Shown here: piece by piece, positions 43,623-51,712 of the stretch
Position numbering within the stretch: position 1 is the stretch's first letter
How the letters are laid out: every line of letters starts with the position of its first letter
From: Candidatus Epulonipiscium sp.
Lineage (GTDB): Bacteria > Bacillota > Clostridia > Lachnospirales > Defluviitaleaceae
Assembly: GCA_012519205.1 (NCBI GenBank)
Contig: JAAYQR010000004.1
Location: forward strand, 16,796 to 80,795
Reading direction: 5' to 3'
Length of the DNA: 64,000 bases
Notes under the pieces: generated by a model
Told to the model about the DNA's origin: nothing
The model's input: only the letters and a program-made list of their open reading frames with translations
Databases searched by the model: none
Program-made: the position numbers and the translations under genes

Positions 43623-44264
43623 ATGAATGAAGAAAACCCTGTTCCTCCAGAAGCCTCTAATCCCCAAGAAAATGATGAATTCGATGCTTCTAAGATTCTT
43701 GAGATGGTAAAATTGTTCTCTACTTTAATGTCTGATAGTAGCAAAGAAAATAATGTAGAAAGTGAAACTGAGATTAGGACTAAGCCTATTCCTGTCGTAT
43801 ATCCCAGTCCTTCAATTTTATTTGATGAAACCATTCATACCCCTAAAATGAAAGCAATAAAAGCTGCCATCCCATATATGGAATATTCCAACCAAAAAAT
43901 CCTAGGGGTATTTATCAAATCTTTGGAATTAAAAAAGGTATTGGATGTTTATAGCAATGCTAACAGCCCCTTAGGAGCTGCTAATTTAACTTCTAACCCC
44001 AACTGGAAAACTGATATGCTAAATTCTATTAGACCTCACTGCTCTGAAGATAGGCAGTGCGTCTTAGATATGTTAGTTAAGATAATGGATATTGGCGAAT
44101 TGATAAATAGGGTAAAAACTCTAAAAGCACCTAAAGAATCGGAGGCTGAAACACAACCTTCGGGCAGCAACAATCAAAAGCAAATACTTTTGCAGGCTCT
44201 CACGCCTATGCTTGATGAAAATCAAAAACAAATGCTTTCTATGTTAACTACTTTAATAGAATAG
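43623..44264 (+). CDS. Helical-motif protein C with three copies of the module
   Basis: 213 residues, AGGAGG 7 bases upstream. The N-terminal 70 residues are acidic and disordered (Pro, Asn, Glu-rich). Then three related segments occur: AIKAAIPYMEYSNQKILGVF (about 77-110), MLNSIRPHCSEDRQCVLDML (about 122-155) and LLQALTPMLDENQKQMLSML (C-terminus). They match the module of proteins A, B and D. No signal or membrane segment. It probably shares a transcript with protein D, 29 bases downstream. Confidence 0.6.
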   Translation: MNEENPVPPEASNPQENDEFDASKILEMVKLFSTLMSDSSKENNVESETEIRTKPIPVVYPSPSILFDETIHTPKMKAIKAAIPYMEYSNQKILGVFIKSLELKKVLDVYSNANSPLGAANLTSNPNWKTDMLNSIRPHCSEDRQCVLDMLVKIMDIGELINRVKTLKAPKESEAETQPSGSNNQKQILLQALTPMLDENQKQMLSMLTTLIE

Positions 44265-44293
44265 ATTTTATAAAATATCAAGGAGGACTTTAT

Positions 44294-44554
44294 ATGCAAA
44301 AGGATGTTTTAAGCGGATTAGATCCGGATATGTTACAGGAAGTTAATGACGTTATGAATAATCTTAAGGGAAAGTCGGAAGTGGAAGTTCTAGAAACACT
44401 TATCAAATTATCTGCCCAAAAAAAGAATTCAGGTAAGAAATTAACTAAAGAACAAAATAAGGCTCTTCTAGAAGCTATGAGGGAATCCCTTCCCTTCAAT
44501 CAAAGAAAAAAATTTGATGCTTTATTAAAGATAACGGAAATGTTGAGTATGTAA
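44294..44554 (+). CDS. Helical-motif protein D
   Basis: 86 residues, AGGAGG 8 bases upstream of ATG. Helical and charged. The C-terminal 32 residues, NKALLEAMRESLPFNQRKKF and then DALLKITEMLSM, follow the module of proteins A-C. A strong terminator ends the C-D unit. Function unknown. Confidence 0.55.
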   Translation: MQKDVLSGLDPDMLQEVNDVMNNLKGKSEVEVLETLIKLSAQKKNSGKKLTKEQNKALLEAMRESLPFNQRKKFDALLKITEMLSM

Positions 44555-44587
44555 AAAGCTATAGGATTTCCTATAGCTTTAATTTTT
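44555..44587 (+). terminator. Terminator
   Basis: AAAGCTATAGGA (44555-44566) / TCCTATAGCTTT (44569-44580), then AATTTTTAT. Confidence 0.88.
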
Positions 44588-44604
44588 ATATTAGTACTAT
44601 TTAT

Positions 44605-44826
44605 TTAATATACTCCATCATAATCTTCTTCATCTTCACCAAAACCATTAATGTAGTCTTTAGTCCAATCTTTTTTGCGACCACCGCTATTCGATACCTT
44701 CACTCTTCCCTTCTTTTTACTTCTGCTTATCTCTAAATCTACTTCTTTTTTCTTCTGGGCCTCTGCTTCTTTTTGAAGCCTTTTCATTCTTTCATAGCGA
44801 TCAAATTCAGTTTCTTTCTTTGACAC
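44605..44826 (-). CDS. Small charged protein of unknown function
   Basis: 73 residues, very rich in Lys, Glu and Asp. The N-terminal half is a basic helix (KETEFDRYERMKRLQKEAEA), the end is acidic (FGEDEEDYDGVY). Ribosome binding site AGGAG is present upstream of ATG. No family recognised; probably disordered. Confidence 0.5.
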   Translation of the reverse strand: MSKKETEFDRYERMKRLQKEAEAQKKKEVDLEISRSKKKGRVKVSNSGGRKKDWTKDYINGFGEDEEDYDGVY

Positions 44827-44952
44827 TACAATTCTCCTCCTATTAATGATAAAACTAAATATACTCTTATATTATTATTCATAAATAGGATTCCTGTCAA
44901 TATCATAAGTGAAAATTCTTATATCATTCTGCCATTTTATAAAGAGTCATTG

Positions 44953-45792
44953 CTACTCTACTGCAGATACAAAATATTCAAATGAATCCCCATTATTCAC
45001 TTCGCCAAAAAAACGATAAGCTGGTACTAATAATCTCTCTTTAGTGTTGTCATTATTTAAATAATATACCAGATCTACTTTTTTAATATCTATCTGAACA
45101 TATTCTTTATCAATGGGTAGTTTTATTAGTTCTTTATATGCTTTCTTAGCTGGTTTAATCGATACCACTGTGCGGGGTTTGTACGTTGCCTTATGGCATT
45201 CAAGGCCTAATATCTCGCCACTGTAACTTATATCAGCTTTTGCACAATATCCATAATTTAAAATCCCTTCAACGGTATTAATAAATCTAACCCGGTATCT
45301 GTTTTCCTGAGGAATATCTTCTATTAGACTTTTTTTGTGACTGCAATCAAGTCCTATATTCTCCATAAAATCTATAATACTTTCACCAGCTTTTTCTGAT
45401 GTTATTTTATTAGATAAATCCGAAGTATTCTTGTTTAGATTATTATATTGGATAATCCCTAAGTTTCTGGAAATAATAAGTTGATTTTGTTGACTTTGAC
45501 CCCTGAATTCTAAATTAGTTTCTTTAATGGTATCTATACCAAGCTTTTTCGCATAGGACTCTGCATCTTTTTTTGAAATTTGTACGGATTTTAGCTCATA
45601 GGTTTTCATTTTGCTAATCATATGATTCTTCAAGGCTGTATTTAAATCGTAAATCACCTTTGGCACTTTTTTATCCCTACCCTTTATAAGGTTGCCTTGA
45701 ATCATAGCGCTATTTTCACTAATACTATAAAAAATAGGAATACTAATAATAGCAAATACGATAAGAAACCAGTTAATTCTCTTTTCTCTCAT
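44953..45792 (-). CDS. Membrane-anchored protein with YycI/PepSY-like repeats
   Basis: 279 residues. One N-terminal membrane segment (INWFLIVFAIISIPIFYSI) and an extracellular domain. The domain has repeats of the type seen in YycI, YpeB and PepSY proteins: KKDAESYAKKLGIDTI, EKAGESIIDFMENIGL and AKKAYKELIKLP, each followed by beta strands; the end VYYLNNDNTKERLLVPAYRF fits as well. No two-component genes are adjacent, so the YycI name is not justified. AGGAGA upstream of ATG. Confidence 0.55.
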   Translation of the reverse strand: MREKRINWFLIVFAIISIPIFYSISENSAMIQGNLIKGRDKKVPKVIYDLNTALKNHMISKMKTYELKSVQISKKDAESYAKKLGIDTIKETNLEFRGQSQQNQLIISRNLGIIQYNNLNKNTSDLSNKITSEKAGESIIDFMENIGLDCSHKKSLIEDIPQENRYRVRFINTVEGILNYGYCAKADISYSGEILGLECHKATYKPRTVVSIKPAKKAYKELIKLPIDKEYVQIDIKKVDLVYYLNNDNTKERLLVPAYRFFGEVNNGDSFEYFVSAVE

Positions 45793-45815
45793 AAAATCTC
45801 TCCTTATATATGGGA

Positions 45816-45850
45816 CAGTAAAAGGTATGGCTTAGCCATACCTTTTACTG
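45816..45850 (-). terminator. Terminator-like hairpin at the end of the CBS gene
   Basis: A perfect 16-bp stem, CAGTAAAAGGTATGGC (45816-45831) with its complement (45835-45850), overlaps the stop codon. The inner stem GGTATGGC/GCCATACC is followed by TTTTACT on the minus strand. Confidence 0.7.
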
Positions 45851-46276
45851 ATAATCCGGCATACTTGGAGTAGAAATATCTTTTAGAGCTTCTCCAGCTT
45901 CACTTTGCATAGTCTGTTTAGTTGCTAAATCTCCTAAAGAAACCATGCCGACAATTTTATTATCTTCAATTACCGGTATTCTTCTTATTTGATTTTGGGC
46001 CATTAAATCTACCGCTTCATTAATATCCATATCTGGTGAACATGTGATTACATCTTTTGACATAATTTCCCTGCAGATGGTATCCCTTACATCTTGTCCC
46101 TCTGCAGCATTACGAATTACAATGTCTCTATCCGTAATAATTCCAACAATCTCTTCCCCATCTCTAACAGGTACAGATCCTACATTAGTATCCCTCATAA
46201 TCTGAGATGCCTTTAAAACCGATTCTTCTTCATCTACCGAAAATATATTTTGAGTCATAATATCTCTTACTTTCAT
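45845..46276 (-). CDS. Tandem CBS-domain protein
   Basis: 143 residues. CBS 1 runs from MKVRDIMTQNIFSV to VGIITDRDIVIRNA, CBS 2 from REIMSKDVITC to VGMVSLGDLATKQ; a short polar tail follows. GSVPVRDGEE and RRIPVIEDNK are the central strands. AGGAGG 7 bases upstream. A second CBS protein is at 13956; they share layout but not operon context. It probably senses adenine nucleotides; the partner is unknown. Confidence 0.88.
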   Translation of the reverse strand: MKVRDIMTQNIFSVDEEESVLKASQIMRDTNVGSVPVRDGEEIVGIITDRDIVIRNAAEGQDVRDTICREIMSKDVITCSPDMDINEAVDLMAQNQIRRIPVIEDNKIVGMVSLGDLATKQTMQSEAGEALKDISTPSMPDYQ

Positions 46277-46355
46277 ATCATTGCCTCCTTAGGGTAATTT
46301 CTATATTATTTTGGGCAATGTTAAAGTAAAATATGTATATGATAATATTTTAATT

Positions 46356-46417
46356 CTTTGTCACTCTGAGCATTAGCGAAGGATCTTACATCTTTCACTT
46401 CGTTCAGAATGACAAAG
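46356..46417. repeat. Imperfect inverted-repeat element of the 'TGTCA-TCTGAG' type
   Basis: CTTTGTCACTCTGAGC (46356-46371) and GTTCAGAATGACAAAG (46402-46417) are complementary with two mismatches; GCGAAGGATCTTACATC lies between. This is the form of an intergenic repeat spread through many bacterial genomes (CATTCTGAGCG...GAAGAATCT). It lies just downstream of leuS and may act as its terminator. Only one copy is in this window. Confidence 0.6.
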
Positions 46418-46429
46418 GATTAGCTTTGT

Positions 46430-48844
46430 TTACTTTATAACCAAATTAACAACCTTTCCTGGTACATATATTTCTTTTATAATACTCTTTCCATCTAACT
46501 TATCATCTATCGAAGCTTTTGCCTTTTCCAATATGGAATCCTTAGATTCTTCAATACTTATCTCAATTGTACTCCTTAATTTTCCATTGACCTGAACTGC
46601 AATTTCAATAGAATCTTCTTTCATTTTTCCCTCATCATATACAGGCCACGATTCATTAAATACTGTATCTGCATGCCCAATCATTTCCCAAAGCTCTTCT
46701 GCCGTATGGGGAATAAAGGGTGCTAAAAGTATAACAAGAGTTTCTATAGTCTTTTTATCCAAGCCTTTTGAGGATTTTGCAATGTCCATGAATTTATTAG
46801 TATACTCCATAAACCCACTAACAACGGTATTAAGATGGAAATCATTCATTCTAGTTGTTATTTCATAAATTAATTTATGCCTTGTTCTTTCCATTTCTCT
46901 AGTAGCTGCTACGGAGGAGTCTTTATTTTCAGTAATTAACTTCCATACTTTATTAATAAAGCGATACACTCCTTCTATCCCTCTGTCGTCCCACTCTGAA
47001 TCCAGTTCTGGTGGACCTACGAATAATTCATACATACGAAGAGAGTCTGCCCCATATCTTTCTACTAATCCGTCTGGAGATACCACATTTCCTTTTGATT
47101 TGCTCATTTTGGCGCCATCTTTTGTAATCATTCCCTGATTAAACAGACGTTTAAATGGTTCTTCAAAATCTACCACGCCGATATCGTATAAGAATTTAGT
47201 ATAAAATCTAGCATAAAGAAGGTGAAGCACGGCATGTTCTATCCCACCTACATAAATATCTACCGGAAGCCATTCTTTCATTTGTACCTTGCTTACTAAT
47301 TCTTTATCATTATGGGGATCTGCATAACGCAGGAAATACCAGGAAGATCCTGCCCATTGAGGCATTGTATTGGTCTCTCTTTTTCCGGGTCCTCCACATC
47401 TTGGACATGTAGTATTAACCCATTCATCAATGGCTGCTAAGGGAGATTCCCCCGTTCCTGTAGGCTCATAGGATTCTACATCCGGTAAGGTTACTGGAAG
47501 ATCCTCCTCCGGTACTGCAACCGCCCCACATTTTTCACAATGTATAATAGGAATGGGTTCCCCCCAATATCTTTGCCTTGAAAATACCCAATCTCTTAAT
47601 TTATAATTGACTGTTTTCTTTCCTATTCCCTGTTCCTGAAGGTAATTGGCAATTACTTCCTTAGCTTCGTCAGAAGAAATACCGTCAAATATTCCCGAAT
47701 TAATCATTATTCCTTCTTCTACATAGGCTTCTGTTAATGTTTTTTCCTCTTCCTCCTCCTTCTTGATAACCTGGATAATAGGGAGACTAAACTTTGTAGC
47801 AAAGGCAAAATCTCTTTCGTCATGGGCTGGGACACACATAATGGCCCCCGTACCATAATCAGCCAATACATAATCGGAAATCCAAATAGGAAGTTTTGCA
47901 CCATTAAGAGGGTTCGTCACATAACTTCCCGTAAATATTCCCGTTTTGTCCTTATCTGCCATACGATCTATAGAAGATTTTGTAGATGCCTTAAAAACGT
48001 AATCTTCTACAGCTTGTTTTTGATTATTAGTAGTAATTTCACTAACCATCTCATGTTCTGGAGCTAGTACCATAAAAGTTGCCCCATATAAAGTATCTGG
48101 TCTTGTAGTAAAAACTTTTATTCTTTTATCTTGCCCTTCTATCTTAAAATCAATTTCAGCCCCATAGCTTTTTCCTATCCAATCGGTTTGCATTTTCTTT
48201 ACTTTCTCAGACCAGTCTAAATCTTTTAAATCATTAAGGAGTCTTTCGGCATAGGCTGTAATCTTAAGCATCCATTGACGAAGATTCTTTTTGGTAACTA
48301 CAGTATGGCACCTTTCACATTCTCCCCCTACTACTTCTTCATTTGCAAGTCCTGTTTTACAACTTGGGCACCAGTTAATGGGCATTTCCTTCTCGTATGC
48401 TAATCCCTCTTCAAACATTCTTGCAAAAATCCATTGGGTCCATTTGTAATAATTGGGATCCGTAGTATTGACCTCTCTATCCCAATCATAAATTGCACTG
48501 ATTTCATGAAGCTGCCTTTTAAAATTAGCAATATTTTTGGCGGTTCCAACCCTTGGATGAACTCCCCTTTTAATTGCATCGTTTTCTGCTGGGAGTCCAA
48601 ATGCATCCCATCCCATGGGATGAAGTACATAATGATTTTGCAATATTTTATAACGACTCCATACATCACTAAGAACGTAGCCTCGCCAGTGTCCTACATG
48701 AAGACCATTCCCTGATGGATAAGGGAACATGTCCAAACAATAGTATTTCTTCTTACCTGGTCCATCCTGATTTATGGGTTTTTTCTCCCAGATTTTGCGC
48801 CATTTCGTTTCGATAATCTTATGGTCGTAGCGTATGTTGTTCAA
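46430..48844 (-). CDS. leuS: Leucyl-tRNA synthetase
   Basis: About 804 residues, complete class I synthetase. HIGH motif as PYPSGNGLHVGHWRGYVLSD, KMSKS motif as GAKMSKSKGNV, an editing domain with TRPDTLYGATFM, and a zinc-type CPSCKTGL/CERC insertion. The start is probably TTG 48844: AGGAGG is 7 bases upstream of it but only one base upstream of the in-frame ATG at 48850. It charges tRNA-Leu. Expression is controlled by the T-box leader. Confidence 0.97.
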   Translation of the reverse strand: MNNIRYDHKIIETKWRKIWEKKPINQDGPGKKKYYCLDMFPYPSGNGLHVGHWRGYVLSDVWSRYKILQNHYVLHPMGWDAFGLPAENDAIKRGVHPRVGTAKNIANFKRQLHEISAIYDWDREVNTTDPNYYKWTQWIFARMFEEGLAYEKEMPINWCPSCKTGLANEEVVGGECERCHTVVTKKNLRQWMLKITAYAERLLNDLKDLDWSEKVKKMQTDWIGKSYGAEIDFKIEGQDKRIKVFTTRPDTLYGATFMVLAPEHEMVSEITTNNQKQAVEDYVFKASTKSSIDRMADKDKTGIFTGSYVTNPLNGAKLPIWISDYVLADYGTGAIMCVPAHDERDFAFATKFSLPIIQVIKKEEEEEKTLTEAYVEEGIMINSGIFDGISSDEAKEVIANYLQEQGIGKKTVNYKLRDWVFSRQRYWGEPIPIIHCEKCGAVAVPEEDLPVTLPDVESYEPTGTGESPLAAIDEWVNTTCPRCGGPGKRETNTMPQWAGSSWYFLRYADPHNDKELVSKVQMKEWLPVDIYVGGIEHAVLHLLYARFYTKFLYDIGVVDFEEPFKRLFNQGMITKDGAKMSKSKGNVVSPDGLVERYGADSLRMYELFVGPPELDSEWDDRGIEGVYRFINKVWKLITENKDSSVAATREMERTRHKLIYEITTRMNDFHLNTVVSGFMEYTNKFMDIAKSSKGLDKKTIETLVILLAPFIPHTAEELWEMIGHADTVFNESWPVYDEGKMKEDSIEIAVQVNGKLRSTIEISIEESKDSILEKAKASIDDKLDGKSIIKEIYVPGKVVNLVIK

Positions 48845-48870
48845 GGTCATTCCTCCTAAATTAATTATAG

Positions 48871-49106
48871 AAAGCCTCTCGTCTTTATTAGAGACGAAAG
48901 GCTTTTTCGCGGTACCACTCTAGTTTATTCCCAATGAGAATACACTTTCTTCCTTTAACGGGGAATTCCGTCTCCACCTACTCATTTCAGCGAGAAACTC
49001 TAAGGTGAGTTCGATATTCTTTGATACTGTTTTACACCGCCCAACAGCTCTCTAAAATCTTAGATGTATCTACTAATCCTTTTCAATGCTTTTATTACTA
49101 TTTTTT
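48871..49106 (-). promoter_or_regulatory. Leucine T-box riboswitch with terminator
   Basis: The minus-strand leader of leuS has the invariant TGGTACCGCG (48917-48908) of T-box antiterminators, a specifier CTC (Leu) at 49009-49007 in the context GAACTCACC, and a terminator stem of 15 bases (48870-48884 / 48892-48906) with T-run. The leader folds around uncharged tRNA-Leu to allow read-through. The layout, with leuS 20 bases behind the terminator, is typical. Confidence 0.93.
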
Positions 49107-49112
49107 GAGGCA

Positions 49113-49141
49113 ATTGTAACATACCAATTATAAAAATGCAA
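49113..49141 (-). promoter_or_regulatory. Promoter of the leuS T-box transcript
   Basis: On the minus strand TTGCAT (49141-49136), 17-base spacer, TACAAT (49118-49113). Transcription would start near 49106, at the 5' end of the T-box. Confidence 0.7.
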
Positions 49142-49236
49142 GGTATAATTAATTATCATTATGAGAATGCCTCGCTATTTCGGATGCATTGAAAAATCTA
49201 GGTTTTTACTTCACTTAAGATGATATCACCTTAGTT

Positions 49237-51312
49237 CTATGCCTCTTTTTTCCTTGATTCCATAACTTTTTGTTGTACTTCTATTGGTGCTTCCTCATAT
49301 CTATCAAATTTCATTGAAAAGCTTCCCCTTGCCTGGGTCATTGAACGAAGATCTGTTGCATATTTAAACATTTCTGCCATAGGTGCCTCAGCATCTATTT
49401 GTTGGCATTTTCCCTTAGGAATCATCCCTAGGATTCTTCCCCGACGTTTGTTAAGATCTCCTATTATATCACCCATATATTCATCCGGAACAGCTACCGT
49501 AACTTTAACCACAGGTTCAAGTATCACAGGTTTTGCCTTCTTAAGTCCTTCTTTAAAAGCGATAGATGTAGCTATTTTAAATGCCATTTCAGAAGAGTCT
49601 ACCGGATGATAAGAACCATCTACTAGGGTGGCTTTTAATCCAACTACAGGGTATCCTGCCAATACTCCTGATTTGACGGAATCTTGAAGTCCCTTTTCAA
49701 CTGCCGGAAAATACTGCTTTGGCACTGCTCCCCCAAATATCTTTTCTTCAAAGACAAAAGGTACTTCTAAATTTCCTAGGGGTTCAAATTCCATCCAAAC
49801 ATCTCCGTACTGCCCATGACCTCCTGATTGCTTTTTATGCCTCCCCTGAATTTTAATCTTCCCTTTAATAGTCTCCCTATAGGGAATAGTCGGCGCAAGT
49901 AAATCTACTTCTATCTTAAACTTCGATTTTAACTTATTGGTTATGACATCTAAATGTTGTTCACCTATACCATATATAATCTGCTCATGGGTTTCCTTAT
50001 CTAAAAATACATGGAATGTCGGATCTTCTTCCATGAGTCTTTGAAGGCCTGAAGACATTTTATCTTCATCTCCTTTGCCCTTTGGAAATACAGCCATATT
50101 CATCAAGGACTCTGGAAATTCTATTTCTTCATAAACAATTGGTTTGTTTTTATCCGATAGAGTATCTCCTGTCATGGTATTATGGAGTTTAGCAACAGCT
50201 CCTATATCCCCTGCTCTAAGTTCCGGTACTGCAAATTGTTCCTTTCCCCTAAGGACATAAATATTAGAAATCTTTTCTTCTATATCCTTTTTTCCATTAT
50301 ACAATATAGAATCCGATTTTAACACTCCAGAACATACTTTAAAGATAGAAAGGCGGCCGATATATGGATCTACGATTGTTTTAAATACAAATGCAGATAT
50401 CGGCTCATCCATGGAGCATTTACGCACTTCTATTTCTTTCGTGTGAGGATTTTCGCCTTCTATTTCTTCTTTAAATTGGGACGCAGAAGGCATGTAATTC
50501 AGTATGGAGTTAAGCATAACCCTAATACCCGTGTGATTTATAGCCGTACCACATAAAACAGGTACAATACTTCCATCTAAAACCCCTTTTTGAATGGCAT
50601 CTGTAATTTCCTCTTGAGTAAATGCTTCCCCATTAAAATATTTTTCCATAAGTTCTTCACTGGTTTCCGCCACAGATTCTAGAATCATTTCTCTAACAGG
50701 TGCTATTTCATTATCCATTCCATCTGGGATTTCGCAAGATACTACGGTTCCATTGGCAAATCTTCTTCCTTCCATTTTAACTACATTAATAAATCCTGCA
50801 AATCTATCATTTTCTTTAAAAGGAACTTGAAACGGGGCAATTGTTTTTCCAAACTTTTCTCTTAAGTCTTCCAATATATCCCTTAAATTTGCATGTTCAT
50901 CATCCATACCATTTACAAAAATCATTCTAGGGAGGTTCACCTCTTCAGTATATTCCCATGCTTTTTCCGTTCCTACCTCTATGCCAGATTTTGCTGAAAC
51001 AACAATGATAGCAGAATCGGCAGCACGAATTGCCTGTTTGGTTTCCCCTATAAAATCAAAATATCCTGGGGTATCCAAAATATTGATTTTATGTTCTTTA
51101 AATTCAATGGGAATAACTGAAGCATTGATAGAGAACTTTCTCTTAATTTCTTCTGAGTCATAGTCACTTGTAGTATTTCCTTCGTCTACTTTTCCCTGTC
51201 GCTTAGTCTGTCCTGCAACATATAACATTGCTTCTGAAATAGTTGTCTTCCCACATCCACCATGGCCTAAAAGTACAACATTGCGAATTTGATCCATGCT
51301 ATAGTTTTTCAT
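49237..51312 (-). CDS. EF-G-like translational GTPase (paralogue, altered G motifs)
   Basis: 691 residues from ATG 51312 (GGAGG 8 bases upstream); the longer ORF adds 33 unconserved residues. All EF-G domains are present. G1 is GHGGCGKTT and G2 is the switch region with Thr. G3 is DTPGYFDF, where translocating EF-G has DTPGHVDF with the catalytic His. G4 is NGMDD where NKMD is usual. Domain IV and V sequences (GGHGQYGDVWMEFEP; VPDEYMGDIIGDLNKRRGRI) are intact. It is unlikely to be the main fusA gene, which sits with rpsL/rpsG/tuf. A specialised EF-G-like factor is more likely. Confidence 0.8.
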   Translation of the reverse strand: MKNYSMDQIRNVVLLGHGGCGKTTISEAMLYVAGQTKRQGKVDEGNTTSDYDSEEIKRKFSINASVIPIEFKEHKINILDTPGYFDFIGETKQAIRAADSAIIVVSAKSGIEVGTEKAWEYTEEVNLPRMIFVNGMDDEHANLRDILEDLREKFGKTIAPFQVPFKENDRFAGFINVVKMEGRRFANGTVVSCEIPDGMDNEIAPVREMILESVAETSEELMEKYFNGEAFTQEEITDAIQKGVLDGSIVPVLCGTAINHTGIRVMLNSILNYMPSASQFKEEIEGENPHTKEIEVRKCSMDEPISAFVFKTIVDPYIGRLSIFKVCSGVLKSDSILYNGKKDIEEKISNIYVLRGKEQFAVPELRAGDIGAVAKLHNTMTGDTLSDKNKPIVYEEIEFPESLMNMAVFPKGKGDEDKMSSGLQRLMEEDPTFHVFLDKETHEQIIYGIGEQHLDVITNKLKSKFKIEVDLLAPTIPYRETIKGKIKIQGRHKKQSGGHGQYGDVWMEFEPLGNLEVPFVFEEKIFGGAVPKQYFPAVEKGLQDSVKSGVLAGYPVVGLKATLVDGSYHPVDSSEMAFKIATSIAFKEGLKKAKPVILEPVVKVTVAVPDEYMGDIIGDLNKRRGRILGMIPKGKCQQIDAEAPMAEMFKYATDLRSMTQARGSFSMKFDRYEEAPIEVQQKVMESRKKEA

Positions 51313-51712
51313 TGCAGTTTCCTCCCAGTTTATATTTTTGTAAAGTCTACTATAGAGTTCTAGTTTTCTATAACTAGACTTCGTTTTCTGTATATTAGAT
51401 ATATTCCACACAAAAAATCTTTTTCCTTCTTAATAATTAATTATTTTGCACAATCTTCCTACTACCTATTATATCCACTTATAATATTTTTAATATTACT
51501 ATTCATTATTCACTCTAAAATTCATCCTATTTAACTTTTTCTTCTAAATTCTAAGTATTAAAATGTGAATCTTCAAAGAAACCTCCCAATACTTACTTTG
51601 TTGACAGGTATACTTTATAAGTGTAAAATGTTTAAAACCTCAATGAATCGCCAACCTTAAAGATTAGGTTTTAATTATATTCAAAATATGAAATTTATAA
51701 GGAGGATTTAAT
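51313..51712. other. Intergenic region between the EF-G-like gene and aroF
   Basis: 400 bases without a gene, divergent between the two. It contains the aroF promoter (51601-51629), a potential AACCT/AGGTT hairpin just before aroF (51653-51670), and a small CTAGTT/AACTAG hairpin (51360-51377) in the leader of the EF-G-like gene. I found no convincing promoter for the EF-G-like gene. Confidence 0.5.
51601..51629 (+). promoter_or_regulatory. Sigma-A promoter of aroF-tyrA-aroA
   Basis: TTGACA (51601-51606), 17-base spacer, TAAAAT (51624-51629), about 75 bases before the aroF start. The downstream AT-rich leader can form AAAACCT/AGGTTTT (51634-51672) or the shorter AACCT/AGGTT hairpin. Confidence 0.8.

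Noticed and set aside
43607..43834. Minus-strand ORF of 75 residues opposite helical-motif protein C
   Set aside because: It lies antisense to a gene with a clear ribosome binding site and repeated module; its own start has no ribosome binding site.
49237..51312. Main elongation factor G (fusA)
   Set aside because: The catalytic His of G3 and the Lys of G4 are replaced and there are no rpsL, rpsG or tuf genes nearby.
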